Part shown: piece by piece, positions 42,896 to 50,988 of the stretch
How the letters are laid out: every line of letters starts with the position of its first letter
Numbering within the stretch: position 1 is the first letter of the stretch
From: Deltaproteobacteria bacterium
GTDB lineage: Bacteria; Myxococcota_A; UBA9160; UBA4427
Length of the DNA stretch: 64,000 nt
Direction: 5' to 3'
NCBI GenBank assembly: GCA_029261855.1
Contig: JAJDAN010000088.1
Location: 96,044 to 160,043, forward strand
The notes under the pieces: model-generated
Databases searched by the model: none
What the model saw: the letters and a program-made list of their open reading frames with translations, nothing else
Told to the model about the DNA's origin: nothing
Translations under genes and position numbers: made by a program

Positions 42896-44176
42896 ATGAG
42901 CGAGACACCGCGCATTCTCCTCGTCGACGACGGAGAGCTCAGCGAAGTCGCGACGATGCTCGAGCGACTGCACATCGATCACGTTCGCCTGCGGGGCGGC
43001 CAGGTCGAAGACGACCTCGCGCCCCCGAGCCATCTGCTGATCGCCACCGCCCGCCGGGCCACCGCGGTGCGCCGCGGATCCCCGCCGGAGGCGCCCGAAG
43101 GGCGCCCGCTGCGGATCATCGCCGTGGACGAGGACTCCACCGCCATGCGGCGCATGCTGCGACGGATGGGCTTCCAGCTGCTGGTACGGCGCGGAGTCCA
43201 TCCGGAAGTCTGGCGACTGCTTGCAGAGCGCGCCCTCTTCCAGGGGTCCGAGCGACGACGCGAAGAACGTCAGCCCGTCGGTGCGCCGATCTCACTGTCC
43301 GCATACCGGGAGTCCCGCGAAGACGGCAGCTATGACCCCAGCTGCGGGACCGATGCCCTGCTGGTCGACATCTCGAACCGCGGCTGCCGCCTGAGTACCG
43401 AGGAGCTGCTCGAGCCGGGCTCCCGGATCGCACTCTCGATCCGACTCGACGATCTCGGGGGAGAGGTCCTGCATCTCCGCGGCAGACTCGTGCGCGCATC
43501 TACCGAGGCGTCCAGCAAGGTGCATGGGTACACGGCCGCCATGCTCTTCGACGCCGACCTGCCGGACGACGACCGCAAGCTGCTCTCGCAGCTGCTGAAC
43601 GATCTCACGGTGGGTCCCGGATCCATCTTGTACGGTCCCGCGGAGGCGCTTCCCGCTTGTGAAAGCCCGACGATCCCGGGCCTGACCCTCGACGCCGAGA
43701 CCGACCCCGCCGTGCATGCGGGCGTGAAGATCGAGATCGACCGGAGCACCCCGGCCGACGCACCGGCAGCCGAGGTGCTCGACATCAACCGGCGCCTCGG
43801 TCCCCGCGGCAGCTTCACGAGCAGCGTCGTCGCGACACCGGGAGAAACCGGTGGGCACAGCCGGGTGCTGATGGGGCGCGACCTTTCAGCCCAGGGCATG
43901 CGGATCGAGCCCGCCTCCGACATCCAGGTCGGCGACCGTTTCAGCCTCGCCGTCTACGGGCCCGCCCAGCACCGACCCTTCCTGATCGACGCGCGGGTGG
44001 TGCGCGACGACGGCGACAGCGGCTTCGGCCTGCAGTTCGTCGACCTGCCCACCGAGATCGTGCGCGAGCTCGAGAAGTTGGTGGCCTGCCTGCCGGACAT
44101 CGAGTCCCTCGACGACGGCGAAGCCGGCAGCCTCGGAGCCGTGATCTCGGAGATCGTCGCGAAGACGCGCGACTGA
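42896..44176 (+). CDS. Double PilZ-domain protein with N-terminal receiver-like region
   Basis: A 426-residue cytosolic protein. Residues 1-115 resemble a degenerate response-regulator receiver (RILLVDDGELSEVATMLERL). The first PilZ domain (about 118-240) has the c-di-GMP motifs RREER and DISNRG. The second (about 295-405) has RRLGPR and DLSAQG. Both retain the RxxxR and D/NxSxxG signatures, so c-di-GMP binding is expected at two sites. It probably couples c-di-GMP to motility or surface behaviour. No partner gene is adjacent. Confidence 0.82.
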   Translation: MSETPRILLVDDGELSEVATMLERLHIDHVRLRGGQVEDDLAPPSHLLIATARRATAVRRGSPPEAPEGRPLRIIAVDEDSTAMRRMLRRMGFQLLVRRGVHPEVWRLLAERALFQGSERRREERQPVGAPISLSAYRESREDGSYDPSCGTDALLVDISNRGCRLSTEELLEPGSRIALSIRLDDLGGEVLHLRGRLVRASTEASSKVHGYTAAMLFDADLPDDDRKLLSQLLNDLTVGPGSILYGPAEALPACESPTIPGLTLDAETDPAVHAGVKIEIDRSTPADAPAAEVLDINRRLGPRGSFTSSVVATPGETGGHSRVLMGRDLSAQGMRIEPASDIQVGDRFSLAVYGPAQHRPFLIDARVVRDDGDSGFGLQFVDLPTEIVRELEKLVACLPDIESLDDGEAGSLGAVISEIVAKTRD

Positions 44177-44196
44177 TCCGCCGCCGGGGATCGGCT

Positions 44197-45114
44197 TCAG
44201 AGCCCCTTCCCGTGGGCGACGGGAAGCACCTCTTCGATCAACCGCTTGGCCTGATCCATCAGGTCGTCGTCCCCGGACGCGATCGGGATGAGCACGAACT
44301 TGGAGACACCTGCAGCCCGGTACTGACCGATGCGGTCGAGGATGGCCGCGGCGTCGCCGGATGCCGCGTAGCCGTCCCGAGCACGCGCCGTCAGCGCGAA
44401 GCGCCGGATCAGCGGGTCGTCGGGATCGCCGAAGCGGAAGGGGAAGCCGGCCCCGTAGTGGTCCTCGGGTAGGGGTCGTCCCGCTTCGTGAGACGCCTTT
44501 CGGATGGCCTCGATCACCGGGGCGACCTGTTCGGGTGTCTGGATTCCGGCGAGCCAGCCCGTGCCGAGACGAGCCGTCCTGCGGATCGCCGCCGGGCTGC
44601 TGCCCCCGATCCAGCAGGGCAACGGTTGCTGCACCGGCCTCGGCGAGATCGAAGCGTCGGTGTAGCGATAGTGCTCGCCCTCGAAGCTTACAGACTCCTC
44701 ACTCCAGAGCCGTTGCATCAAGGTCAGCGCCTCGTCGGCGCGGGCTCCGCGTGCCTTCGGGCTGCGGTTCGTGGCCGCCCATTCCGGCGCCTGATCGCCC
44801 CCGACCCCGAAGACGGGCAGCAGCCTGCCTGCCGACAGGTAGTCGACGGTGGCGCACTGCTTGGCGAGGAGCAGCGGATCGCGCAGGCTGACGACCACCG
44901 CGTTCATCCCGAACTTGAGCCGCTCGGTGGCGCCTGCGAGGGCCGCCATGGTGCTCATGGCTTCGAGGAAGGGTTGGGTCGAGGCGAGACGATCCGTCTG
45001 CCAGAGCGAATCGACGCCGCGCTCTTCGCACAGGTCGACGAAGCGGAAGAAGGCGCGAGCCGACGAGAACGGGTTCGTCGCGATACCGAGCCCGATGCGA
45101 ACCTGGGGAGCCAT
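44197..45114 (-). CDS. LLM-class (luciferase-like) flavin/F420 oxidoreductase
   Basis: A 305-residue TIM-barrel protein of the bacterial luciferase superfamily. Typical motifs are RIGLGIATNPFSSARAF, SLWQTDRLAS and RDPLLLAKQCATVDYLSAGR. Such enzymes use reduced FMN or F420. Here F420-type similarity (a C-terminal helical region, no acid/base pair that I can identify) is only suggestive. The substrate is unknown. TAGCTT ends six bases before ATG 45114, at the edge of a dispersed repeat copy. Confidence 0.8.
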   Translation of the reverse strand: MAPQVRIGLGIATNPFSSARAFFRFVDLCEERGVDSLWQTDRLASTQPFLEAMSTMAALAGATERLKFGMNAVVVSLRDPLLLAKQCATVDYLSAGRLLPVFGVGGDQAPEWAATNRSPKARGARADEALTLMQRLWSEESVSFEGEHYRYTDASISPRPVQQPLPCWIGGSSPAAIRRTARLGTGWLAGIQTPEQVAPVIEAIRKASHEAGRPLPEDHYGAGFPFRFGDPDDPLIRRFALTARARDGYAASGDAAAILDRIGQYRAAGVSKFVLIPIASGDDDLMDQAKRLIEEVLPVAHGKGL

Positions 45115-45120
45115 CGCCCC

Positions 45121-45187
45121 AAGCTAGCTGTGGTCAGTGACCTTTGCGTCGTCGCGTCCCAGGACTGCGTCTTGGGTCACGCTCCTG
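45121..45187 (+). repeat. Dispersed intergenic repeat, module 2 copy
   Basis: It runs from aagctagctgtggtcagtga and cctttgcgtcgtcgc to a CCAGGAC-TGC-GTCTTGG hairpin and gtcacgctcctgg. It closely matches 50053-50126. It lies between the LLM-class gene start and the cold-shock gene terminator. Confidence 0.8.
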
Positions 45188-45220
45188 GCTCGCACGGGAA
45201 AGGTGACGGTCCGGCGGGAG

Positions 45221-45264
45221 GTCGAGAAAAGAGAAGGGCCCTGGGAGTTCCCAGGGCCCTTCTC
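45221..45264 (-). terminator. Strong Rho-independent terminator of the cold-shock gene
   Basis: A perfect 16-bp stem (GAGAAGGGCCCTGGGA / TCCCAGGGCCCTTCTC, loop gt) is followed on the minus strand by TTTTCTC, 20 bases after the cspA-like stop. Confidence 0.9.
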
Positions 45265-45283
45265 GAAATCGAGTCCGCTCGAT

Positions 45284-45487
45284 CTAGACCGGACGCACCG
45301 ACGTGGCTTCGGGTCCCTTGCGACCTTCTCCCGGCTCGTATTCGACCTTCTGGCCGTCTTCGAGCGTGCGGAATCCGTCACCCGTGATGTTCGAGTAGTG
45401 GACGAAGAGGTCCTTGCTGCCGTCCTCAGGGGTAATGAACCCGTACCCCTTCTGGTCGCTGAACCACTTCACCGTGCCAGTAGCCAT
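45284..45487 (-). CDS. cspA: Cold-shock domain protein
   Basis: A 67-residue single cold-shock domain. RNP1 is KGYGFITP and RNP2 is LFVHYSNI, as in CspA-family RNA/ssDNA chaperones. AAGGAGG lies just before ATG 45487. A long leader runs back to a -10 element near 45643 (about 145 bases), a known feature of cold-induced csp mRNAs. A strong terminator follows. Whether it is cold-induced or constitutive cannot be told. Confidence 0.95.
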   Translation of the reverse strand: MATGTVKWFSDQKGYGFITPEDGSKDLFVHYSNITGDGFRTLEDGQKVEYEPGEGRKGPEATSVRPV

Positions 45488-45637
45488 CTTTCCTCCTTGC
45501 GATCCGCTCCGAACGCCGAACTCCGACTCCCGTAACGGGTCCTCCCCTCAGAAGGGCAGTCGGAAGAGTCGATGGATCGTCCACTCTTCCGAAATGGACT
45601 GCGATCCAAAACCTTCGCCTTCCTGAGGCCACGCGCC

Positions 45638-45643
45638 ATCATA
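45638..45643 (-). promoter_or_regulatory. Candidate -10 TATGAT of the cold-shock gene
   Basis: Gives a leader of about 145 bases. A -35 is not clear (TTGAAC lies only 11 bases upstream). Confidence 0.4.
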
Positions 45644-45783
45644 CAGGAATGACCGTTCAATCTGACCAAGAATCAGCACTGCACACGAAGCCGCGGGCAA
45701 GATCGCAAGCTCCTGGAATAAAAGGTAAATCCGTCGAAGGAGCGCGGGCGGCCGAAGGCCGCGCACCCGCAGCAAGCCGGAAC

Positions 45784-45880
45784 CTGTGGTTCCGGCCGCA
45801 AAGGTCGAAGACCGCAGCTAGCTGGCGAAGCCGTAGGCTTCGCTTGCGACGGAAGCCGAAGTTCCAAGACTCCGCCTTGG
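45784..45880 (-). repeat. Dispersed hairpin repeat, modules 1 and 2, inverted copy
   Basis: Bases 45810-45873 match the reverse complement of 50001-50064 at 62 of 64 positions, including the hairpin GCGAAGCC-GTA-GGCTTCGC. On the minus strand it continues into a variant of module 2 (ggtcttcgacctttgcgg). It ends about ten bases before the stop codon of the penicillin-binding-protein gene. Confidence 0.85.
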
Positions 45881-45889
45881 ATCGGCCTC

Positions 45890-47407
45890 CTAGCCGCCAA
45901 CCGCCGCCAGCGCGGGTGCGGGGACGGGGCCGTCGGGGACGGGGGCGGGTGCCGAAGAGAGCGCCGGTGGTGCGGGATCGCTGGTGTAGCGCGAGGCCAG
46001 CTCCGCGCGGCAGTCCCGGCCGTCGCAGAAGATCTCCGAGAGAACGTCCGCGCCCAGTTCCGAAGAACGCACCCACCAGAGATCGCTCTGCAACTGCAAC
46101 ACGGCCACGGCCACCTTCGGCGCATCCGCGGGCGCGAGGCCGACGAACCATTCGTAGCGTCCGTACGGGTGCTCGCCGGTGAGGTTTCCCGTCTTGCCCG
46201 CGACCTTCACGTCGCCGAGGCGCTGACGTCCGCGCCGGTCGCGGAAGGCGCTGCGCGCAGTGCCGCGCGTCGTGGTGCGCACGAGCATCTCGCGAAGCTC
46301 TTTGGCCATGCTGCGCGGCATCACCGTGCGGGGTGGTGCCTGGCTCGGCAACGGCAGCGACCGCCCGTAGACGTCGACGACGCGATTCACCCAGAAGGGC
46401 TCGACGATCTCGCCCCGGGCCAGGGAGGCCGCCAGCTGTGCCGCGTGGACCGGCGTGATGCGCGCGCCCGCCAGCCCGGACCCCAGTCGGCCGAGGTCGT
46501 AGTCGTTCTCGCCGGCCGTCGCCGTACCGGGCAGGTGGCCCGGCGCGGGGACGTCGAGCCACCCGAAGCGCTGGATGGCGGACAGCATCGCCTCCTCGCC
46601 GACCGCGTTGACAGCAAGCTGTGCGAAGCACTGGTTGTTGGACGTCGCGAGGGATCGCTCGAGGCTCATCTCCCGGCCGCTCCGCGGAGGTCGCACCCGC
46701 GACGGCGTGAGGCGGTAGGGGCTACCCCGATAGCGGCAGCCGTCGCGCGCGTGCTCCGGGTCGCCGTCGAGAGCGGCGGCAGCCGTCACGATCTTGACGA
46801 GCGATGCCGCGGGGTAGTTGGCGGTGGCCGGAAAGGTGTCCGGGTCGCTCGACACGTACGCGAGCACACGCCCCGTGGCGGGCTCGAGTACGATCACATG
46901 GCCGTGGGTCACGCGCCCCCGTCGGAAGCGCTGGAAGATGCGCCGGGTGAGGTCGACATCCATCGTGTACTCGACGCGGAGCGGGCCGACGAGGTCGGCG
47001 CGGTAGTCCGGGGGATCGACCCAGCGGACGAGCCGGGCCGGATCCCAGGGTGCGCCGGTCCAGTCGGTCGGCGCGCGATCCAGGTGCGCAGACGCCTTCG
47101 TGAAGTCGTCGAGAGAAGCGGGAACCGTCTCGAAGATGCCGGCGGGCGGCGGGTGCATCGCGGCGGGGTCCGCCTCGCCCGGGGCCGAGACGGCGGGCAG
47201 CGAGCCGGCCGCGACGGGCTCCTGCATCGGCTCGAGAACGGAGGCGACCCGGCCCGGGGGCCCGCTCGCCTCGATGCGCTCTCGGCCGGATACCAGCTGG
47301 TTGCCGACGACGAAACCCAACACCGCGAACACGATGACCGGGATCGCCCGCGACCGGGCGATCGACCGGAGTCCCGCGCGCACCCCCCTGCGCGATATCC
47401 CCCTCAA
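45890..47407 (-). CDS. Penicillin-binding protein (monofunctional D,D-transpeptidase type)
   Basis: A 505-residue membrane-anchored protein. The N-terminal helix (AIPVIVFAVLGFVVGNQLV) is followed by a Pro/Ala-rich spacer, then a transpeptidase domain with S202-x-x-K (AASLVK), S256-N-N and K405-T-G. It would cross-link peptidoglycan, as class B or class C PBPs do. No glycosyltransferase domain is present. The C-terminal tail is Pro/Ala-rich. The start is TTG 47407, with GGAGG close upstream. A hairpin repeat begins right after the stop. Confidence 0.85.
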   Translation of the reverse strand: MRGISRRGVRAGLRSIARSRAIPVIVFAVLGFVVGNQLVSGRERIEASGPPGRVASVLEPMQEPVAAGSLPAVSAPGEADPAAMHPPPAGIFETVPASLDDFTKASAHLDRAPTDWTGAPWDPARLVRWVDPPDYRADLVGPLRVEYTMDVDLTRRIFQRFRRGRVTHGHVIVLEPATGRVLAYVSSDPDTFPATANYPAASLVKIVTAAAALDGDPEHARDGCRYRGSPYRLTPSRVRPPRSGREMSLERSLATSNNQCFAQLAVNAVGEEAMLSAIQRFGWLDVPAPGHLPGTATAGENDYDLGRLGSGLAGARITPVHAAQLAASLARGEIVEPFWVNRVVDVYGRSLPLPSQAPPRTVMPRSMAKELREMLVRTTTRGTARSAFRDRRGRQRLGDVKVAGKTGNLTGEHPYGRYEWFVGLAPADAPKVAVAVLQLQSDLWWVRSSELGADVLSEIFCDGRDCRAELASRYTSDPAPPALSSAPAPVPDGPVPAPALAAVGG

Positions 47408-47504
47408 GCTGCCTCCGAGCTCCTCGACTGTTTCACGGTGAATCTTCGGTACTCGGGGGGTGGGACCAGATGCGCGTCAGACCAGATGCGAGTTGGAAGA
47501 GGAA

Positions 47505-48071
47505 CTAGAGCGCCACGACCGCTTGCACTTCCGGGACTTCTTCCTTGAGTCGGGCTTCGATCCCCATCTTCAAGGTGATCGTCGAGCTCGGGCAGCCCGC
47601 ACAGGCTCCGCGAAGATACACCTCGACGGTGCCGTCTCGATAGCCCGCGAAGGCGATCTCCCCGCCGTCCATGGCAACGTAGGGTTGGACGTCCTGCTCG
47701 ATCACCTTGCGGATCTTCGCGATGATCTCGTCTTCGTCGGCGAGCTGCGGGGGCTGCCAGGCCTCACCGAGCGCCGGCTCGGCTTCGCCCGCCCAGGCCT
47801 TGATGCCTGCAACGATGCCGGGTGCCAGGTCGGTCCATTCGCTCTCGGGCCGCTTGCTGGCGGTCACGAAGTCCGGCCCCAATAGGACCGAGACGACACC
47901 CTCGACTTCGAAGACGCGCGCCGCGAGCGGCGAAACGTCGGCGGAGGGTGCCTCTTCGAAATTCGTCGTCGCGACACCGAGGCCCGGAGGAACCACGGGC
48001 TGACCGAGCACCCACTTGACGCTGTTGGGGTTCGGCGTGCGTTCGGCGTGCATGCGAAAGCCAAGACTCAT
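47505..48071 (-). CDS. nfu: Nfu-type iron-sulfur cluster scaffold
   Basis: A 188-residue protein with both parts of the NFU1 layout. The N-terminal Nfu_N domain (ERTPNPNSVKWVL ... LAARVFEVEGVVSVLLG) spans residues 9-95, and the C-terminal NifU-like domain carries Cys157-x-x-Cys160 (RGACAGCPSSTITLK). It would bind a 4Fe-4S cluster and pass it to target enzymes. The NFU1-like two-domain form is common in alphaproteobacteria and mitochondria. TAGACT ends nine bases before ATG 48071 with no ribosome site. The HAD gene is 56 bases upstream on the same strand. Confidence 0.9.
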   Translation of the reverse strand: MSLGFRMHAERTPNPNSVKWVLGQPVVPPGLGVATTNFEEAPSADVSPLAARVFEVEGVVSVLLGPDFVTASKRPESEWTDLAPGIVAGIKAWAGEAEPALGEAWQPPQLADEDEIIAKIRKVIEQDVQPYVAMDGGEIAFAGYRDGTVEVYLRGACAGCPSSTITLKMGIEARLKEEVPEVQAVVAL

Positions 48072-48080
48072 GGACCGCGC

Positions 48081-48086
48081 AGTCTA
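48081..48086 (-). promoter_or_regulatory. -10-like TAGACT, probable leaderless promoter of nfu
   Basis: Nine bases (GCGCGGTCC) separate it from ATG 48071. Confidence 0.45.
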
Positions 48087-48127
48087 GCCCATGGCTCGGG
48101 CCCTCCGGGGGCCCGCGACGATCCGAG

Positions 48128-48910
48128 CTATCCGAACAAGGCGGGCTCGAAGTCTTCGAGCCCGCAGACCCGATGACCGAGGTCCCGAGCGAGCCTCTGC
48201 TCGCGCACCCCGTTGTACCCCCACGCTGCGAGCACACCCTGCACCCCGAGGCCGGCGACGTCGTCGAGATGGTTGACCTTGTCGTCGACGAAGACGATTT
48301 CCCCGAAAGGCACGCCGAAGCGCTCCTGCAGCAACGCGAGGTGAGCGCGCTTGCTGCGTCCAGCGGTCTTGTCGAGCAGGGCCCTGGCCTCGAACAGGTC
48401 GCCAATCCCGTAGTCGGCGATCAGCTGGAGGACCGATTCCCGGTCCTTGGCAGTGGCGATGGCCAGCTGGACGTCGGCCGCCCGGCGTCTCAGGATGTCG
48501 ATGAACGCGGGGTACGGCCCGAGCAGCGACCTCCAGCGCGCCGGGTCGTTCTCCCGAAAGTGCGCCCGGGTCTCATAGAAGCGCTCGTGGAAGCTCGCGA
48601 GAAAGTCAGCCCCGGCATCCACGTAGGCCTGGTCGAAGCTCGACTGGTCCTCTGCGTCTCGGTCCGCGAGTACCAGGCCCAGCGCGACGGCGAAGTCTTC
48701 GGCGCGGTTGCCGAGGGGCATCATCTCGACGAAGCGCCTGTAGCCGGCGTCCGCCCGGATCTCGGCGGCGCTGAGCGCTTCGCTGGCATCCCGCCGGGCG
48801 ACGACTTCCGTCGCCGGGCGCAGGGCCGCATAGGTCCGCAAGGTCACGAGCCAGGACTCGGGGGCGCTATCCGAGATCACGCCGTCGAAATCGAGGGCCA
48901 GGATCTGCAC
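48128..48910 (-). CDS. HAD-superfamily phosphatase
   Basis: A 260-residue cytosolic hydrolase. Motif I is LALDFDGVISDS (nucleophile Asp), motif II AIATAKD, and motif IV VFVDDKVNHLDD. An all-helical cap lies between, as in phosphoglycolate-phosphatase-like subfamily I. The substrate is unknown. GTG 48910 is preceded by TATGGT at six bases. It is divergent from the flippase-like gene. Confidence 0.85.
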   Translation of the reverse strand: MQILALDFDGVISDSAPESWLVTLRTYAALRPATEVVARRDASEALSAAEIRADAGYRRFVEMMPLGNRAEDFAVALGLVLADRDAEDQSSFDQAYVDAGADFLASFHERFYETRAHFRENDPARWRSLLGPYPAFIDILRRRAADVQLAIATAKDRESVLQLIADYGIGDLFEARALLDKTAGRSKRAHLALLQERFGVPFGEIVFVDDKVNHLDDVAGLGVQGVLAAWGYNGVREQRLARDLGHRVCGLEDFEPALFG

Positions 48911-48971
48911 ATGGCCACCATAGCGGTGGAAACGAATTCGCGAAGCGAAGGGCCGGGCGCGGAAGTCGGGG

Positions 48972-48977
48972 TATTCT
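48972..48977 (+). promoter_or_regulatory. -10-like TATTCT, probable leaderless promoter
   Basis: Seven bases before GTG 48985. No ribosome site. Confidence 0.4.
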
Positions 48978-48984
48978 GCCCGGC

Positions 48985-49965
48985 GTGTCGGAAGCCCGTA
49001 CCCCCATCTGGCGCCACCTCCTCCCCTGGATCATCTCAGCCGGCGCGCTCGGCTACGTGTTCGGCTACGCGATCGATTGGGAGTCGATTCCGCAGGCCAC
49101 CGAAGGCGCGAACCTCGAGCTCTTCATCTTCGTCACCGTGGTGGACAAGATCGCCTTCTTCCTGGCCTGGGCCTTCATCCAGGCGAAGGCGGTGCGCGAC
49201 TTCGTCGAGCCGATCTCGGTGCGCTCGCTCATCTCGGTCAAGGGCGCGGCGGAACTGCTTCGCACGGGCAGCAATCTCCTGTCCGACGGAGCCTTCCTGT
49301 TCGGTGTGTCGCAGCTGGTGAAGGATCGCCTCGCGACGGTGCTCGCCGTCATCATCATTCCATTCAGTGCACACTTCTTCGTCCTGCTGTGTCAGGCCAC
49401 CCTGGTGCTGCCCTTTCTCGAAGGGGGCCCGGCCAGGAACCTCGACGTCTGTCTCGGCGTCGGCATCGGTTGGACCACCGTCGCGGTGTGCATCGCAGCG
49501 GGACGGCTGCGCTACTGGGAACGCTTCCTGCGTCGGGTCGGTCTCGAGTCCTGGGCCGCCAAGGCGAAGCTGCGCATGCTGGTACCCATCATCGGCTGGT
49601 TCGCGGTTTTCGCCGCGTTCGACGTCTTCGTCCAGGGCCTGGCTTCCCGGGCGTTCGGCATCCCGATCCCCTGGCTCGACCTCGCCGCGCGCATCCCCCT
49701 GCTCTACGTCGCGATCTCGCTTCCTTCGTTCGGCAACTTCGGGGTGCGCGAGATCGCCTGGTCGACGCTGTTCGGCGACTACGGGAGCCGCGAAGCCCTG
49801 ATCGCGTTCGCTCTCTGGACGAACACGATCTTCGCAGTGATGCACGCGCTGGTCGGCTCATTGTTCGTCGGCCGCGCGATCAGCCTCTGGCGGGAGCTGC
49901 GAGAGGCAAGGCGGCTGGGCACGGTGGTCCCGTCGCCGATCCTCCACGACGCCATCGATCGCTGA
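48985..49965 (+). CDS. Flippase-like integral membrane protein (UPF0104 / LPG-synthase TM type)
   Basis: A 326-residue polytopic membrane protein with about eight helices. It resembles the LPG-synthase TM family, to which the partial gene at 1-304 also belongs: early Trp-rich helix, K-x-A-E-L region (KGAAELLRTGSN) and a C-terminal motif GNFGVREIAWSTLFGDYGSR. A lipid-linked substrate is probable. It stands alone between the HAD gene and a repeat cluster. Confidence in the family is moderate. Confidence 0.65.
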   Translation: MSEARTPIWRHLLPWIISAGALGYVFGYAIDWESIPQATEGANLELFIFVTVVDKIAFFLAWAFIQAKAVRDFVEPISVRSLISVKGAAELLRTGSNLLSDGAFLFGVSQLVKDRLATVLAVIIIPFSAHFFVLLCQATLVLPFLEGGPARNLDVCLGVGIGWTTVAVCIAAGRLRYWERFLRRVGLESWAAKAKLRMLVPIIGWFAVFAAFDVFVQGLASRAFGIPIPWLDLAARIPLLYVAISLPSFGNFGVREIAWSTLFGDYGSREALIAFALWTNTIFAVMHALVGSLFVGRAISLWRELREARRLGTVVPSPILHDAIDR

Positions 49966-49971
49966 GCCCGG

Positions 49972-50126
49972 CAGCGGTCTGACGACTGCTTCTTGGAAAC
50001 GGAGTCTTGGAACTTCGACTTCCGGCGCAAGCGAAGCCTACGGCTTCGCCAGCTAGCTGCGGTCTGGCGACCTTTGCGTCGTCGCCTCTCTCCCCAAGAC
50101 TGCGTCTTGGGTCAGGCTCCTAGCTG
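49972..50126 (+). repeat. Composite dispersed hairpin repeat (modules 1 and 2)
   Basis: Begins cagcggtctgacgactgctt, then module 1 (50001-50064, hairpin GCGAAGCC-TAC-GGCTTCGC) and module 2 (50053-50126, hairpin CCAAGAC-TGC-GTCTTGG). Module 1 has an inverted copy at 45810-45873, and module 2 recurs at 29551 and 45121. The right end overlaps the stop codon of the TOPRIM gene. Confidence 0.85.
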
Positions 50127-50761
50127 CGATCTGACTCCGACGCGGCGCCCAGACGACCCATCAGATCGATCACGTCCTCGTGCAGATCGCTGCGGCTCAT
50201 GCAGCGGGCGATCCGCGCCGGGGACAGGGAGGTTCCCAGCTCGCGCGCAAGCGTCGACTTCTGGGCCAGCAGCCGCTTGGCGTCGAGCTCCCGCAGGTGC
50301 TCCTCGCGAGCGCCCTCTCCCTCCCCCTCGCTCAAGGGCAGGTCGAAGAGCATCTCTGCCAGTCGCGGGTCACTGGGAGGCATCCGCATGCAGCGGCGCA
50401 TGGCCGTGGGAACCAGCAGGTAGCTCTCGATGTGTCGGCGGCGCCAGGTGTAGAACTCGAGCCCTTCCGGCGCGCCGCCCCCGAGTTCGCCGGTGTCGTC
50501 GTGTCCGTCCCGGTCCAGAACGCAGATCCCCCGGGCATCGCGCGCTTCGCCGAGGATCTCCTGGAAGTGGGCGACTGCTCTCGCCGGCCGCCGCCCGCCG
50601 AGGATCACCGCAGTCTCCGCGACGGTCTTCGACAGACGCGGGGACAGGAGGCGCGCCCAGCTCCTCAGGATGTCGCTGTCGCTCGGTCCCTCGACGTACA
50701 GGACGAAGCGGCTCCGTTGGTTGGGAGACCGTTGCGTATCGCAGGGGTTCGAGCGCAGCAC
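50120..50761 (-). CDS. Stand-alone TOPRIM-like protein (OLD-nuclease C-terminal type)
   Basis: A 213-residue protein. The metal-binding pattern of TOPRIM domains is visible: FVLYVEGPSDSDILRSWARL (Glu), ICVLDRDGHDD (DxD) and YTWRRRHIESYLLVP, a signature of OLD-family/DUF4435 nucleases. The ABC-ATPase half that precedes TOPRIM in OLD proteins is absent here and in the neighbouring genes. It could be a metal-dependent nuclease or a signalling remnant. The start is GTG 50761, and the stop lies in the dispersed repeat. It is divergent from a response regulator gene, perhaps by chance. Confidence 0.6.
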   Translation of the reverse strand: MLRSNPCDTQRSPNQRSRFVLYVEGPSDSDILRSWARLLSPRLSKTVAETAVILGGRRPARAVAHFQEILGEARDARGICVLDRDGHDDTGELGGGAPEGLEFYTWRRRHIESYLLVPTAMRRCMRMPPSDPRLAEMLFDLPLSEGEGEGAREEHLRELDAKRLLAQKSTLARELGTSLSPARIARCMSRSDLHEDVIDLMGRLGAASESDRS

Positions 50762-50988
50762 GGGAGCCCCCCAGAAGCGTTCGCGACGAGGATCCTAGCA
50801 GGCTGACCGGAGCAACCAGCCCCTTGACCCTCAATCGATCTCCAGTCGGTTCCCAACTCACCCTGGTCGCCCCAGTCGGTCTGAGAGCCGCCAGAGACAG
50901 CCCGTTTGAAGAGCGACGAGCCGGTCGTCGCTGCACACACCTCACGAAGCTCATTGGTCGCCGTTGTCACGAGCGGTAAGCTTGCCCG

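Larger units (their letters stand above)
45488..45889. other. Cold-shock gene leader, promoter and hairpin repeats; no gene
   Basis: Bases 45488-45637 are the probable csp leader. The rest contains hairpin elements (GCGGCC-GAA-GGCCGC at 45748-45762, CCGGAACC-TGT-GGTTCCGG at 45777-45795) and the inverted copy of the dispersed repeat. No credible ORF. Confidence 0.6.

Noticed and set aside
45657..46631. Open frame across the cold-shock leader and the repeat region
   Set aside because: Translates hairpin repeats and runs in a shifted frame over the penicillin-binding-protein gene.
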